Assembly: GCA_002718195.1 (NCBI GenBank)
Contig: PBDU01000009.1
Coordinates: 4,972-45,093 of the forward strand
Length of the DNA stretch: 40,122 nucleotides
Source: Methanobacteriota archaeon
GTDB lineage: Archaea > Thermoplasmatota > Poseidoniia > Poseidoniales > Poseidoniaceae
Direction of reading: 5' to 3'
Below are positions 26,269 through 34,805 of the stretch, piece by piece. The translations under genes and the position numbers were made by a program. The notes below the pieces were generated by a model. The model searched no databases and was not told the origin of the DNA. It saw nothing but the letters and a program-made list of their open reading frames with translations. The number at the start of each line of letters is the position of its first letter. Positions within the stretch are counted from its first letter, which is position 1.

Positions 26269-26796
26269 TTATTCATCACTATAAAGATACATGTCAAATG
26301 CTGCTGATACCCGGAGCATATTAACGGGTCTTACACTGTGGTATAAGAAACTAGGGAATACTAATAGGTCACCCTGTTCTGGCTGATAAACCAGGTTATC
26401 AAACAAAGGTCTAAATTTCATATCATATCCACGGGATGCAAAGTTTCTTGGATCTTGAAATACGATCTCTCCACCCAAGCCGCTTTCAATAATGGCAATT
26501 GCACTTAAATGAGAACCTGCATGTGTGTGCATTTCCATACCAACGTGCTCTTTGTCATATTTGTTAATCCATGACTTGACTTGATAGTGATGCCAATCAG
26601 ACGTTTCCTTATCAAGACTTTGTTCTAGGTGATGTTCAAATCCCTCAAGGACTTGTTCATACAAATCATCTGTAATTTCATTGAACCCCATAGCCTGGTG
26701 AACAATATCATCTGTAATTTCAATATTTGATTTAGTCACTAAAGTCGGAAACAGAAAATTCGTTCCCCAGTTCAGCGTCATAGTATCTTCTAACAT
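26269..26796 (-). CDS. 2OG-Fe(II) oxygenase (2OG-FeII_Oxy_5-like)
   Basis: This 175-residue protein fits a double-stranded beta-helix oxygenase. The first metal motif is H90-T-H92 in EMHTHAGSHLSAI, followed by GGEIVFQDPR, GDLLVFPSFLYHSV with H153, and R162 in LRVSAAF, which would bind 2-oxoglutarate. The HxH...FPSxLxHxVxP pattern is that of the 2OG-FeII_Oxy_5 (TIGR02466-like) family. Such enzymes usually hydroxylate protein side chains or small molecules. It is the last gene of the operon. The ATG at 26796 is inside the gene before it (65-base overlap); an ATG at 26781 is the alternative. Confidence 0.8.
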   Translation of the reverse strand: MLEDTMTLNWGTNFLFPTLVTKSNIEITDDIVHQAMGFNEITDDLYEQVLEGFEHHLEQSLDKETSDWHHYQVKSWINKYDKEHVGMEMHTHAGSHLSAIAIIESGLGGEIVFQDPRNFASRGYDMKFRPLFDNLVYQPEQGDLLVFPSFLYHSVRPVNMLRVSAAFDMYLYSDE

Positions 26797-27160
26797 CTGG
26801 TACCATCCCTTTCATAGCGAGTTTGCCGCCATTATTAGCGCACACAACTCCAATTATTTCATTATACGTATTACTATCTTTCCTATATGGAACAAAGTAA
26901 TTATCCAATGGAAGAAGCTCGGAATCATTTAGAACATCATAAAAATTTTCATCATAGTCTTCCATAATCCAAAATGCATAGCAAATTGCTACCATATACG
27001 ATTTGGCTGGATAGATCCAACCAACATCTTTTTCTCTAAAATATCTTATTGCATTGTTAACAATATCGTCCGATTCTTCAATGGTAACCCATTTCAAATC
27101 ATCAGAGTGATTGCGATTTAGTTTGTGATATAGTTGTTGTTTAACTTTCCACTCTTGCAT
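26732..27160 (-). CDS. Unknown operon protein, 142 residues
   Basis: I recognise no domain. The protein is acidic and aromatic-rich, with a helical centre (SYMVAICYAFWIMEDYDENF, about 53-72) and a C-terminal part with VCANNGGKLAMKG. The ATG follows a GGAG and overlaps the end of the radical SAM gene before it by 20 bases; the 3' end overlaps the oxygenase gene by 65 bases. These overlaps argue that it is part of the same translated operon. It could be a partner or substrate-binding protein of the enzymes. Confidence 0.65.
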   Translation of the reverse strand: MQEWKVKQQLYHKLNRNHSDDLKWVTIEESDDIVNNAIRYFREKDVGWIYPAKSYMVAICYAFWIMEDYDENFYDVLNDSELLPLDNYFVPYRKDSNTYNEIIGVVCANNGGKLAMKGMVPDVRRYYDAELGNEFSVSDFSD

Positions 27161-28043
27161 ACCACTCCAATAGTCCTCTATACCCGTTGCATGAATTTTT
27201 TAGATCTTCTACATATCTATAATGTTCTGTCAGGCAACTTCCATACCAAGGACATTCAAGACAAATTTCAGATAACGCATCTTTTTCAGCTCGGCACCAA
27301 TCAATATACTTATCATAGTCGTCTAGTTCTAAGAAATATTCTTTATCCCAATTATCAAATTCTAATACAGCAAAGTTACCATTGGGTGTAATATAAATGT
27401 GATCATCAGAAAAAGCATTATATTGACCATAATAAGAATCGATAAGACGTTCTATATTTTGAAATTGAAAGTTCTTTTTGACTGGACTTGTAATCCATTT
27501 AATAACAAACTCTTCAAAGTCCTTATGTGTTACATTATCGGCATTTGCCTGGTTAATTGAGTATGGTTTAATCTCAACAGACATTACCTGGTTACACATA
27601 TTGAGTTGTTGAATCATTTCGTCCACATTCATTTCCAATACTTTCTTAGATGCCAAGATAAGTACGGCAATAGGCTTAGGACTCATTAACATATTATTGA
27701 ATACTAGGTCGGACTTTTCTCTTGCTGAAAAATCATATGAGACGGAAAGAGTGATTCCATCGTCGAAGAATCGCTCGTCAAGCATAGAGAAATTAGTATT
27801 AATGTTGATAGGACCACTATACCAGCGGCGAATAACTTCGATAATTTCATTATAATAATCCTTTTTCAGTGCACCAATCTCTCCACCATATAGATCTACA
27901 TGGTCAATCTTTGGTACTTCACTTAATAAGAAATCCAACCTTTCAGGAGAAATCTTTTTCTGATCACCTAATTGTTCTGGTGTAAGATAGCAGAAGTCAC
28001 AACGAAAGTTACAGAAGTATGATGGATTGATTGATATGTTCAT
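27141..28043 (-). CDS. Radical SAM protein with short Cys-rich C-terminus
   Basis: The CxxxCxxC cluster motif is at C11, C15, C18 (SYFCNFRCDFCY), binding the 4Fe-4S cluster that cleaves S-adenosylmethionine. DLYGGEIG (about 54-61) is the GGE motif. C261, C264, C270 and C285 near the end form a SPASM- or twitch-like site for an extra cluster, as found in peptide-modifying enzymes. The protein is 300 residues, compact for this class. The start overlaps the stop of the second radical SAM gene by 4 bases. The reaction is unknown; peptide or protein modification is the family-based expectation. Confidence 0.88.
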   Translation of the reverse strand: MNISINPSYFCNFRCDFCYLTPEQLGDQKKISPERLDFLLSEVPKIDHVDLYGGEIGALKKDYYNEIIEVIRRWYSGPININTNFSMLDERFFDDGITLSVSYDFSAREKSDLVFNNMLMSPKPIAVLILASKKVLEMNVDEMIQQLNMCNQVMSVEIKPYSINQANADNVTHKDFEEFVIKWITSPVKKNFQFQNIERLIDSYYGQYNAFSDDHIYITPNGNFAVLEFDNWDKEYFLELDDYDKYIDWCRAEKDALSEICLECPWYGSCLTEHYRYVEDLKNSCNGYRGLLEWYARVES

Positions 28044-29071
28044 ATTGATTCATTTACGTACGGTGTCATTTGCATGTCTAAACCGTTCGCCTCTAAGATC
28101 TTTGGGCCAAGTTGTTTCATATGATAGCAATGATCTTCTACCATATCATGTTCTTTTAGGTCTTTAATTGTTTTCTTACAGCCATTACAAATACTAAACA
28201 TAGGACAGGAATAGCATCCCATCTTTAAACTATTTAGTTCAGGAGAATCAGCCAATGGTGTAACAAAGCCACCTTTCATTTCAAAGTCAAAGTCAATAGC
28301 CTTATCTTTATCATCACCAAAGGCTCCACAAGAATAATAATCACCTTCTGGTTGTATGGTTCTAATATTACTGTCACACGTACGCGTAAGCGGGCAGATA
28401 GTATTCTCACCACGAATACGTTTCATCATTTGCTGAGTGTTATGTTCCCAAGGAGCTAAACCAGCTTCCCAGATTTTAATATATTGTTCGTATATCTTGG
28501 ATAGTCTATACGGAGCATCCTGTTCACCAGATGCCATAGCATAGTTTACCTTACAAACCACATCCATTTCTTTTGCAAGTTCAACTGTTTTAATTACACT
28601 CCACTCATTTTCCTCAGTGATTACTGCAATAAAGGAAGGTCTATATCCAACATAGTATAACATATAGTCAGAACAAACTGTAAAGTCCTGTTCAGTAAAT
28701 ACTGAATAGTCGCCTTTTAATCGGCCTTCACCATACTGAAATGATGTGGCCACACCAACACGGCGATGTCTAAAAAGCTTTATCCATTTCTGTGGATTTT
28801 TATAGAATGGCCAAAGGTTAGTTGTAAGAGATATTGTGGCAGGCAAATCATTATCATCAAGGTACTTAATAATTTCCCAATAGTATTGTGGGTCCATCAT
28901 TAACGGATCACCACCATTTACAATAATGGTCTTTGTCTCTGGATACCTATCCAAAAACTGAAAGATCTTCATAAGGTCGAGCTTAGCCGCTTTATCCTCA
29001 ACTAACTTAGTTGACGAACAAAAGGTGCATTTGAAATTGCACAACTCTGTCGGCTTAATTATTAGGTCCAT
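28040..29071 (-). CDS. Radical SAM/SPASM-like protein
   Basis: The 343-residue protein has CxxxCxxC at C11, C15, C18 (TELCNFKCTFCSS) and IVNGGDPLM as the GGE/D motif (about 49-57). The C-terminal region carries many Cys residues: CPLTRTC near residue 226, a YYSCG, then C286, C289, C295, C298 and C315 (CYSCPMFSICNGC), a SPASM-like pattern for auxiliary Fe-S clusters. SPASM enzymes typically act on ribosomal peptides or proteins, for example making thioether or C-C bonds. It overlaps the oxygenase gene before it by 1 base and the next radical SAM gene by 4 bases. Confidence 0.9.
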   Translation of the reverse strand: MDLIIKPTELCNFKCTFCSSTKLVEDKAAKLDLMKIFQFLDRYPETKTIIVNGGDPLMMDPQYYWEIIKYLDDNDLPATISLTTNLWPFYKNPQKWIKLFRHRRVGVATSFQYGEGRLKGDYSVFTEQDFTVCSDYMLYYVGYRPSFIAVITEENEWSVIKTVELAKEMDVVCKVNYAMASGEQDAPYRLSKIYEQYIKIWEAGLAPWEHNTQQMMKRIRGENTICPLTRTCDSNIRTIQPEGDYYSCGAFGDDKDKAIDFDFEMKGGFVTPLADSPELNSLKMGCYSCPMFSICNGCKKTIKDLKEHDMVEDHCYHMKQLGPKILEANGLDMQMTPYVNESI

Positions 29072-29649
29072 TAAAATAATGCAGGTACTAAGTACTCAAA
29101 GCTTAATACTCGTCTCACTCCACTTTTATGTGTTGCCCGATGTTGGAAACACTTCTTTTGATTTAACCATACAAAATCTCTACGTGACGGATAGAGAATA
29201 TTAATATAATCGTTACTTGCTACCTGAATATTATTACCATTTTCTTCGGTATTATCATCCATATAGACTAAAATATTAGAATTGAATGCGTCACCATCTT
29301 CAAAATCATTATGCCAATTCCTTGATCCTTCGTCTACACCAGACCACATGGCACAGTCTTTCATTTCAAAGTCATCAAACATTTTTGATACGTAGTTATC
29401 AGCAAACCATTGATGGATTCGGCTAAGATCAGACTTTGCCTTAGGATCTAACCATATCTCTTCTGGTTGATTACAATCTTTGAAATCGAATGATTCAAAC
29501 ATTTCGATGTCGAGGTCATCAGGCAAAGTACCTAACCAATAACCATCGACAAAGAATGTTTGTTCAGGAGTCATTTGGTCTTGAGTATCCGTATCTATAC
29601 GTACAATCTTCTGTATATTCTGTGTCTCCAATTGCTTCCACTCCTTCAA
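29071..29649 (-). CDS. 2OG-Fe(II) oxygenase
   Basis: The 192-residue protein has the facial triad H113-N-D115 (NWHNDFEDG) and H170 (CFQHRATH), with Arg at 179-180 (VRRVLSF) to hold 2-oxoglutarate. The spacing is that of small prolyl/aspartyl hydroxylase-like enzymes. The start is uncertain: TTG at 29649, TTG at 29634 (9 bases after AAGGAG) or ATG at 29574 all keep the catalytic core. The first two place the N-terminus inside the small gene before it, an 86- or 71-base overlap in different frames. It is close kin in layout to the oxygenase at 29850. Confidence 0.82.
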   Translation of the reverse strand: MKEWKQLETQNIQKIVRIDTDTQDQMTPEQTFFVDGYWLGTLPDDLDIEMFESFDFKDCNQPEEIWLDPKAKSDLSRIHQWFADNYVSKMFDDFEMKDCAMWSGVDEGSRNWHNDFEDGDAFNSNILVYMDDNTEENGNNIQVASNDYINILYPSRRDFVWLNQKKCFQHRATHKSGVRRVLSFEYLVPALF

Positions 29650-29866
29650 TTTCGCATATGAGTCTATTACACTCTCGTATTTCTTCCTTAACCATATTTG
29701 AGTATGGCTCTAAGTTTTGGATCATATCGGCATATTGATTATACTTGAACTCATCGCCTTGATGGTCATGCATCTTAGTAATCCAAAGGTTATATAATTC
29801 AGCGGTCAAATCTCTTTCTTTACAAAGAGTCTTTTTTCTTTCAACGACCTCAGATATTGTAGTCAA
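29564..29866 (-). CDS. Small helical operon protein, 100 residues
   Basis: I recognise no family. The protein is helical and charged, with a likely helical hairpin (about residues 1-70) and a Tyr/Thr-rich tail. It begins at a TTG, 10 bases after AAGGAGG, overlapping the stop of the oxygenase gene before it by 17 bases, and its 3' end overlaps the next oxygenase gene. The strong ribosome site and the lack of any gap otherwise support it as real. An accessory or dimerising role is possible. Confidence 0.6.
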   Translation of the reverse strand: MTTISEVVERKKTLCKERDLTAELYNLWITKMHDHQGDEFKYNQYADMIQNLEPYSNMVKEEIRECNRLICEIEGVEAIGDTEYTEDCTYRYGYSRPNDS

Positions 29867-30353
29867 AACTTGCTACCCTCCTTTGAATCTTTGTATCTTC
29901 GGCTCTATGCCAGAATCCACGTTCATTAGAGATTAGAAATAGGTCACCTTTCTTTGGCTGATAACTTGCTTCACAGTCACCATCCCATTTGAAATTGATA
30001 GACCCACCAGTCTCTTCGGCAGTATCATCAAAATAGTATAGGAAGAAAATATCATAGTCTTCAAAAGTATCGGTATGCCAACCCTGATTATCTTTATCAA
30101 CTCCATCCCATACTAAGAACTTATTAAAGCTAGCCTCTGGCCAATTTGGCTTAACATATTCCTGTTCTAAATAATAACCAAAGAGTCTCATCTTATTGGT
30201 TAATTGAACATCAACATCCTTTTCACCGTTATCTCTTGCTCTTTCTTCTGTGTTTAATAAACGGTGATCATCTAATCTTACTAAGTCTAAGCCTGCAGGA
30301 ACATTACCGATATAGGCATATCCTACCTCTTTCAGTTTCTCTTTTAACGTCAT
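29850..30353 (-). CDS. 2OG-Fe(II) oxygenase
   Basis: This 167-residue protein has the metal triad H93-T-D95 (GWHTDTFEDYD) and H149 (RGFWHRAED), with R158/R159 before ASFDY as the 2-oxoglutarate anchor. GDLFLISNERGFWHR is the typical strand before the distal His. It likely hydroxylates a residue on a protein or peptide; the neighbouring radical SAM genes suggest a shared substrate. It overlaps the B12-radical SAM gene by 4 bases and the next small gene by 17 bases. Confidence 0.88.
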   Translation of the reverse strand: MTLKEKLKEVGYAYIGNVPAGLDLVRLDDHRLLNTEERARDNGEKDVDVQLTNKMRLFGYYLEQEYVKPNWPEASFNKFLVWDGVDKDNQGWHTDTFEDYDIFFLYYFDDTAEETGGSINFKWDGDCEASYQPKKGDLFLISNERGFWHRAEDTKIQRRVASFDYNI

Positions 30354-32029
30354 GCAAGTCTCCTAAATAATTCACTGATCAGTATTGGGCGGTTCTTTTC
30401 TAAGAACTCCTCAATTGTGTCAACTCTAAATTTACCACCAAGCTGCCTAATAGACCTAGGTGGAGTGGATGGACAGAATATATCTTCGATCTCAGTATAT
30501 ATCCCCTCCCAACCATCTAGATTAATTATAACACAAAAACACTCTTTTGTAAACCCCTGAGGTGAAATTATTTCATCAAAAATTGGATAAATGTTCTTTA
30601 ACAAATAATTAGCCGCGTTGTTCATAAAATACATCTGGTGCATCTCATGGTGAGTAAAAGAGTTGCAAGACCTAATGGTATGGAAATAAGTCTTCTTATT
30701 TTTATATAGGCTATTCCAATTGTCTGTGCCGTCTTCATCTACGATATCAGAATAGACTTCGACTGTTTCAATGTTGTGTAACATTTTATAGTCAGCTGAA
30801 TTTAGCCGTGAATCGGGTAAGAACATATAGTCGTGTCTAAATGATCCCCATGCTTTGAAGTTGTTAATGATCTCCATTTCATTATAGAAATCTTCCAAGG
30901 TAGAACCTGGCATGGCTAGGATAAGTTCAAGAGCTGGGATCGGAAAGCCATGTTCTTTACATCGTTGATTGATATACCTACTCAGTTCCAGTTTGTTTTC
31001 AGTTGATAGATCCACTCTATCAGCCAGTTTCATAGCTTCTTCACTAATACTTTGAATGGAAACCGTTGGAACTACCGATACATATTCAGTTTCGCCCCAC
31101 ATATCTAAGCCACCTTTACCTTCACCAGACTTAGGTGCCCTTGCATCTTTACCAACAATATCAAACCAACGGTCAATTAGTCGTTTACGTCTTTTAATAT
31201 CTTTAGACTTCATGGTAGAGATATCGGTAAGATTGAAACCATTTTCCCAACCAAAGGCGAAGATCTCTAGGTCACGGTCTTCAAAGGCTCCAAAGTTAGC
31301 ATCAGTTAAATATGCATCACGGTATCCAGCGGCTTTCATAGCTAGAATATCACGTTTAACGATCTCAATATCCTTTTTATAGATCTTGGTATTAATACCA
31401 CCACCCCACTCGCAGAATACACATTTGTATGGACAGCCTCTTGTTGTTTCGATAACAATAAAAGGTTCCATATTGTTTTGTCTAGCATAGTCAACTGATT
31501 CTTTTAGATAATCCTGGTGTTCTTCGTATATAGAATAATCTTCGGTAGACAGGTCATGGATGCGTCCAGTACCATTACGAAGTTCCCATGCAATACTTTT
31601 TGGATCTAGTCGATTCTCAATATAACAATCGATTAGGTCTTCCATAAAAGGCTCACCTGGTTTTGTAGGCTCACAAATATAATCGTAATATTTTCGACCT
31701 CTTAAAAGGTCTGGATCATTTGTACCAATATGAGGTCCACCAAGTACTAGGATCTTTTCGGGATATTGTGACTTGATATGTTTTGCGATGCCATCCACAA
31801 TTGTATAGTTCCAGGCATAGGAACTGAACATGATGACATCAGCAGATTTAATTTCTGCGATGACGTCATCGTATGACTCGTATTGGTTCCATTTGTATGG
31901 AGCCGGGATAAATTCGACTTGGTCTGCATAGCGGCCTCGGTGCTTATAGTGACTTTGAATTAACAAATAGGTCACATTGTTCGCTAGTGACCAGTCAGCG
32001 TGTGGTGGGTTTATAAATGCTATCCGCAT
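30350..32029 (-). CDS. Radical SAM protein with B12-binding-type N-terminal domain
   Basis: From the ATG at 32029 the protein has 559 residues. Residues 1-130 (MRIAFINPPHADWSLANN, VIMFSSYAWN, LVLGGPHIG) follow the Rossmann-like cobalamin-binding domain of B12-dependent radical SAM enzymes. The base-off DxHxxG motif is not visible, as in many of this class. The cluster motif is C199, C203, C206 in ETTRGCPYKCVFCEWGGG. The class includes C- and P-methyltransferases and ring-forming enzymes, some acting on RiPPs. An ATG at 32059 lies further inside the upstream gene and would add ten residues before the normal start of the domain. Confidence 0.88.
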   Translation of the reverse strand: MRIAFINPPHADWSLANNVTYLLIQSHYKHRGRYADQVEFIPAPYKWNQYESYDDVIAEIKSADVIMFSSYAWNYTIVDGIAKHIKSQYPEKILVLGGPHIGTNDPDLLRGRKYYDYICEPTKPGEPFMEDLIDCYIENRLDPKSIAWELRNGTGRIHDLSTEDYSIYEEHQDYLKESVDYARQNNMEPFIVIETTRGCPYKCVFCEWGGGINTKIYKKDIEIVKRDILAMKAAGYRDAYLTDANFGAFEDRDLEIFAFGWENGFNLTDISTMKSKDIKRRKRLIDRWFDIVGKDARAPKSGEGKGGLDMWGETEYVSVVPTVSIQSISEEAMKLADRVDLSTENKLELSRYINQRCKEHGFPIPALELILAMPGSTLEDFYNEMEIINNFKAWGSFRHDYMFLPDSRLNSADYKMLHNIETVEVYSDIVDEDGTDNWNSLYKNKKTYFHTIRSCNSFTHHEMHQMYFMNNAANYLLKNIYPIFDEIISPQGFTKECFCVIINLDGWEGIYTEIEDIFCPSTPPRSIRQLGGKFRVDTIEEFLEKNRPILISELFRRLA

Positions 32030-33014
32030 ATCTAAAAGTCGCCTTAAAAACGCATTCATCCATATCTTGTTCTATATGTTTATAGTCCTCTTTAATAAAA
32101 CAAGATAGCGGGCAGCGTTGAAAGTATTCACATTCAAAACAGTTATATTTGCCGAGAAAATTCTCAACGATTTGTGGACCACCTAGTTCTTCAGTTTGAG
32201 CATCTTTCAAGAACACAGAACCAGAACAACCCTGAGGTTTAGCACCATCGGGCATGATAGTTAACGAGTTGCCCCTTGTACATATCATTTTGTTTGCTGG
32301 TTTGTCATTTACGAAATGATCAATATTCAAACATCTAGGATATTTATTCACCAACACCTTATAGAATTCAAATAATTCTTTTTCACTTGGCATTAAAATT
32401 CTTGAGGTAGCTACACTTGGTAGGAAGTGATCAAAGTCACAAGTATAGTTAGTGTATAGATCTTCAAAGAGCTGATCATTAGCAATAATACGATCTATGT
32501 TTTGTTTGGTTGCTACAATAGAAACCATTTCAATATGATCTTGGAAATAGATTATATTGCGTGTAAATATTTCTAAATCTGATTTACTAAACCGGCCGGC
32601 GGGATCATAGCTAATCGAAACTTTCAAATCATTACGATCTAGGAAGTCCATTACTGGTTTACGGTTTTCAAATACCAGATTTGTAATAAAATTAAAGTGA
32701 ATGTCTGACTTTGTTTGGATGTCAATAAGAGATATAAGGTCTTCATAGTGTTTAAGAAAACCTTGGTCAATCCACCGATCTTGAAATAGCTCACCACCCA
32801 TAAGATGAATCTTATAGGCCTGTTGACGCGGGTTATTATTAATCCAATTTACAATTGGACTTACCTTCTCCATGATTTCATCATAGGAGGCGCCAAGAAT
32901 AGAGTTATGGTCTTGTGGGCAGAATGCGCATTTTAGATTACAATGTTCAAATAAGCAAACAACTATCTCACCATAACGAACTACTTTAGTATCAATCAAG
33001 TCATAGATATTCAT
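31995..33014 (-). CDS. Radical SAM/SPASM protein
   Basis: This 339-residue protein has CxxxCxxC at C25, C29, C32 (EHCNLKCAFCPQ) and HLMGGELF as the GGE motif (about 70-77). The SPASM-like end includes ICTRGNSLTIMPDGAKPQGC, then C292, C295, C301, C305 and C321 (CFECEYFQRCPLSC). The GNSLTIMPDG turn is the usual SPASM entry. It is therefore expected to carry auxiliary clusters and modify a protein or peptide. The start overlaps the preceding gene by 1 base, and the stop overlaps the B12-type gene by 35 bases. Confidence 0.9.
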   Translation of the reverse strand: MNIYDLIDTKVVRYGEIVVCLFEHCNLKCAFCPQDHNSILGASYDEIMEKVSPIVNWINNNPRQQAYKIHLMGGELFQDRWIDQGFLKHYEDLISLIDIQTKSDIHFNFITNLVFENRKPVMDFLDRNDLKVSISYDPAGRFSKSDLEIFTRNIIYFQDHIEMVSIVATKQNIDRIIANDQLFEDLYTNYTCDFDHFLPSVATSRILMPSEKELFEFYKVLVNKYPRCLNIDHFVNDKPANKMICTRGNSLTIMPDGAKPQGCSGSVFLKDAQTEELGGPQIVENFLGKYNCFECEYFQRCPLSCFIKEDYKHIEQDMDECVFKATFRYADSIYKPTTR

Positions 33015-34150
33015 TACATCACTGCGTATTGCTCTCTAAATTCCTTTTTGCCGTCAAGTAATCCTTGTACGAAATAGTTATTTACTGTCTCAAGGTCAAT
33101 TGAGAAGAAAGAACCAGCGGCATGTTCATAGGTAGCTTCTACCTCTAGGATAGTATCCAATTCCTTATCGGTAATCTCACCGGCCGATACAGCTTTTACA
33201 AAGTCTAGCTTTGAGACATCAGACTTTACAAATTCGTATACGCTTTCCTCTTGCCAACATGCACCAGCCAACTTAGTAAATTTTTGGAATGACTTGATAT
33301 GTTTGTCGGTGATTGCATCAAAGTTTACATTCTTACCAGAGGATGCAATATTCATATACGGTGACTTCCAAATATTCTTATCTAAGAACAGCTTTGGAAA
33401 CTCAGACTTGTCTTCTAAAATCTCATTATAGTTGGTAAAGTCATATGTCTTTTCCAGACCCAGAGTTTCGGTAAACCTTTGAGTAAGTAAATGAGCAAAG
33501 AAGATTTCTTTTAATTCATACAGATACTTTTCTAAATCTTTCTTCAATAGGATCTTCATTACATTTTTCAGCTCTTTTTTCATCTTACCATTTGTAAGAT
33601 AGGTAGCCAAAAGATATTCAAAGCTCAGAGCAGCTTTGTTTTCGGTAATGAATTGTTTGCGTCTGGCAGCCGTTGGTTTATTGGCGCCATTAAAGATCTT
33701 TTTGAATCCACTAATATCGATTGAGTGCTGACCAAGACCAGCATTACCAGAGAATCGACCTTGGTTGAATACCTCATATTTGAATACCATTGACTCAAGT
33801 AAGTCAACACAAGCATCGGCATTTGGCTTGGCAAAGATAAGTTTAAACCAAAGAGCCATTATGACTTTGAATGCTTTGCTATCACAATAAACAACTACTC
33901 GTTTACCGGTAGCATCGGTATGATCTCCAAGCTTATCAAACATGTCCATGGTGTCCATGTAAGGTAATTCTTTAGAACCAATTAGGTTTTTGACTTCTTT
34001 TGCATGTGCTAATAACGTACCTGGCTGCATATCTTGTGCAGCTGGTTCATAAAACTCATAGCCATGTTCAGCCGAAATAACAACACGGTCAAATGATACA
34101 TCAATAATATGGTCTGTTGCTACGTAAACCTTCTTAAACAGATGTAGCAT
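33014..34150 (-). CDS. Unknown operon protein, 378 residues
   Basis: The start at 34150 has AGGAG 7 bases upstream; an ATG at 34186 lies deeper in the upstream gene. The protein starts with strand-rich sequence (LFKKVYVATDHIIDVSFDRVV split by a loop) and continues as a largely helical, Lys- and Phe-rich domain with few Cys. I see no catalytic motif. It sits between the unknown 223-residue protein and a SPASM enzyme, right downstream of the likely substrate gene. It may be a scaffold, a substrate-holding protein or a co-assembled virion protein. Confidence 0.75.
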   Translation of the reverse strand: MLHLFKKVYVATDHIIDVSFDRVVISAEHGYEFYEPAAQDMQPGTLLAHAKEVKNLIGSKELPYMDTMDMFDKLGDHTDATGKRVVVYCDSKAFKVIMALWFKLIFAKPNADACVDLLESMVFKYEVFNQGRFSGNAGLGQHSIDISGFKKIFNGANKPTAARRKQFITENKAALSFEYLLATYLTNGKMKKELKNVMKILLKKDLEKYLYELKEIFFAHLLTQRFTETLGLEKTYDFTNYNEILEDKSEFPKLFLDKNIWKSPYMNIASSGKNVNFDAITDKHIKSFQKFTKLAGACWQEESVYEFVKSDVSKLDFVKAVSAGEITDKELDTILEVEATYEHAAGSFFSIDLETVNNYFVQGLLDGKKEFREQYAVM

Positions 34151-34805
34151 TTTCTTTCTCCTGTAATTTACCAGTGGCAATACCACTCGTTAATAGAAAC
34201 ATGGGATTGTTTTCATTTGCCCAGTAACTATATAGATTATTTCCTTTAAACATATAGTCATTAAAATATGACTTATAATATACTTTGTGCTCTGGAATAA
34301 CTCTTCCATAGAACATAAAGAATTTCTCCTGGTCTAAAAGAGATACAAAATTGACACCCGTTAAATCTTTAGTATCATCTTCTGGATATGACATAACATA
34401 ATCTTTTATGGTAGGTGAATCCACGGTGTAAAGATTATATAGTGTAAGTGCATCTAATTTTTTAGTCCACTCTTTTAGAATGTCGACATTAGCATCAATA
34501 AACTCTTTTTCGGTTAGTTCAGCCAAGCCTTTCATCTGAAGAAGCAAATTAATAACACGATCTTTTAGAATTGGAATGTTTACGATAAAGTTTGCTTCAA
34601 GATAATGCTTGGTCATTTCATCAAAGGCTTCTTGAGTGGTAAACCCAATATCACATGGAATTTCTAAGTTCCCTAGATAGGTGAGTAGCTTTGATCCTTG
34701 AAGGGTAGACTCTTCGTAATGAATCAGGTAAAATGTGTCTTTATCATTAAAGAATAATTTAAGCTCCTCCAATTCGATAGGAGCGGTCGTCTCAATAACA
34801 TTCAT
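34134..34805 (-). CDS. Unknown operon protein, 223 residues
   Basis: No recognised family. The first 60 residues alternate strands and helices (DTFYLIHYEESTLQGSK, then LGNLEIPCDIGF). The centre is helical (residues about 80-130), and the C-terminal part is aromatic-rich (VYYKSYFNDYMFKGNNLYSYW, about 175-196). Its ATG overlaps the stop of the C-H-x-S tail protein by 1 base, which gives coupled, probably similar, levels of the two. A dedicated partner or chaperone of that protein is a reasonable but untested idea. Confidence 0.7.
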   Translation of the reverse strand: MNVIETTAPIELEELKLFFNDKDTFYLIHYEESTLQGSKLLTYLGNLEIPCDIGFTTQEAFDEMTKHYLEANFIVNIPILKDRVINLLLQMKGLAELTEKEFIDANVDILKEWTKKLDALTLYNLYTVDSPTIKDYVMSYPEDDTKDLTGVNFVSLLDQEKFFMFYGRVIPEHKVYYKSYFNDYMFKGNNLYSYWANENNPMFLLTSGIATGKLQEKENATSV

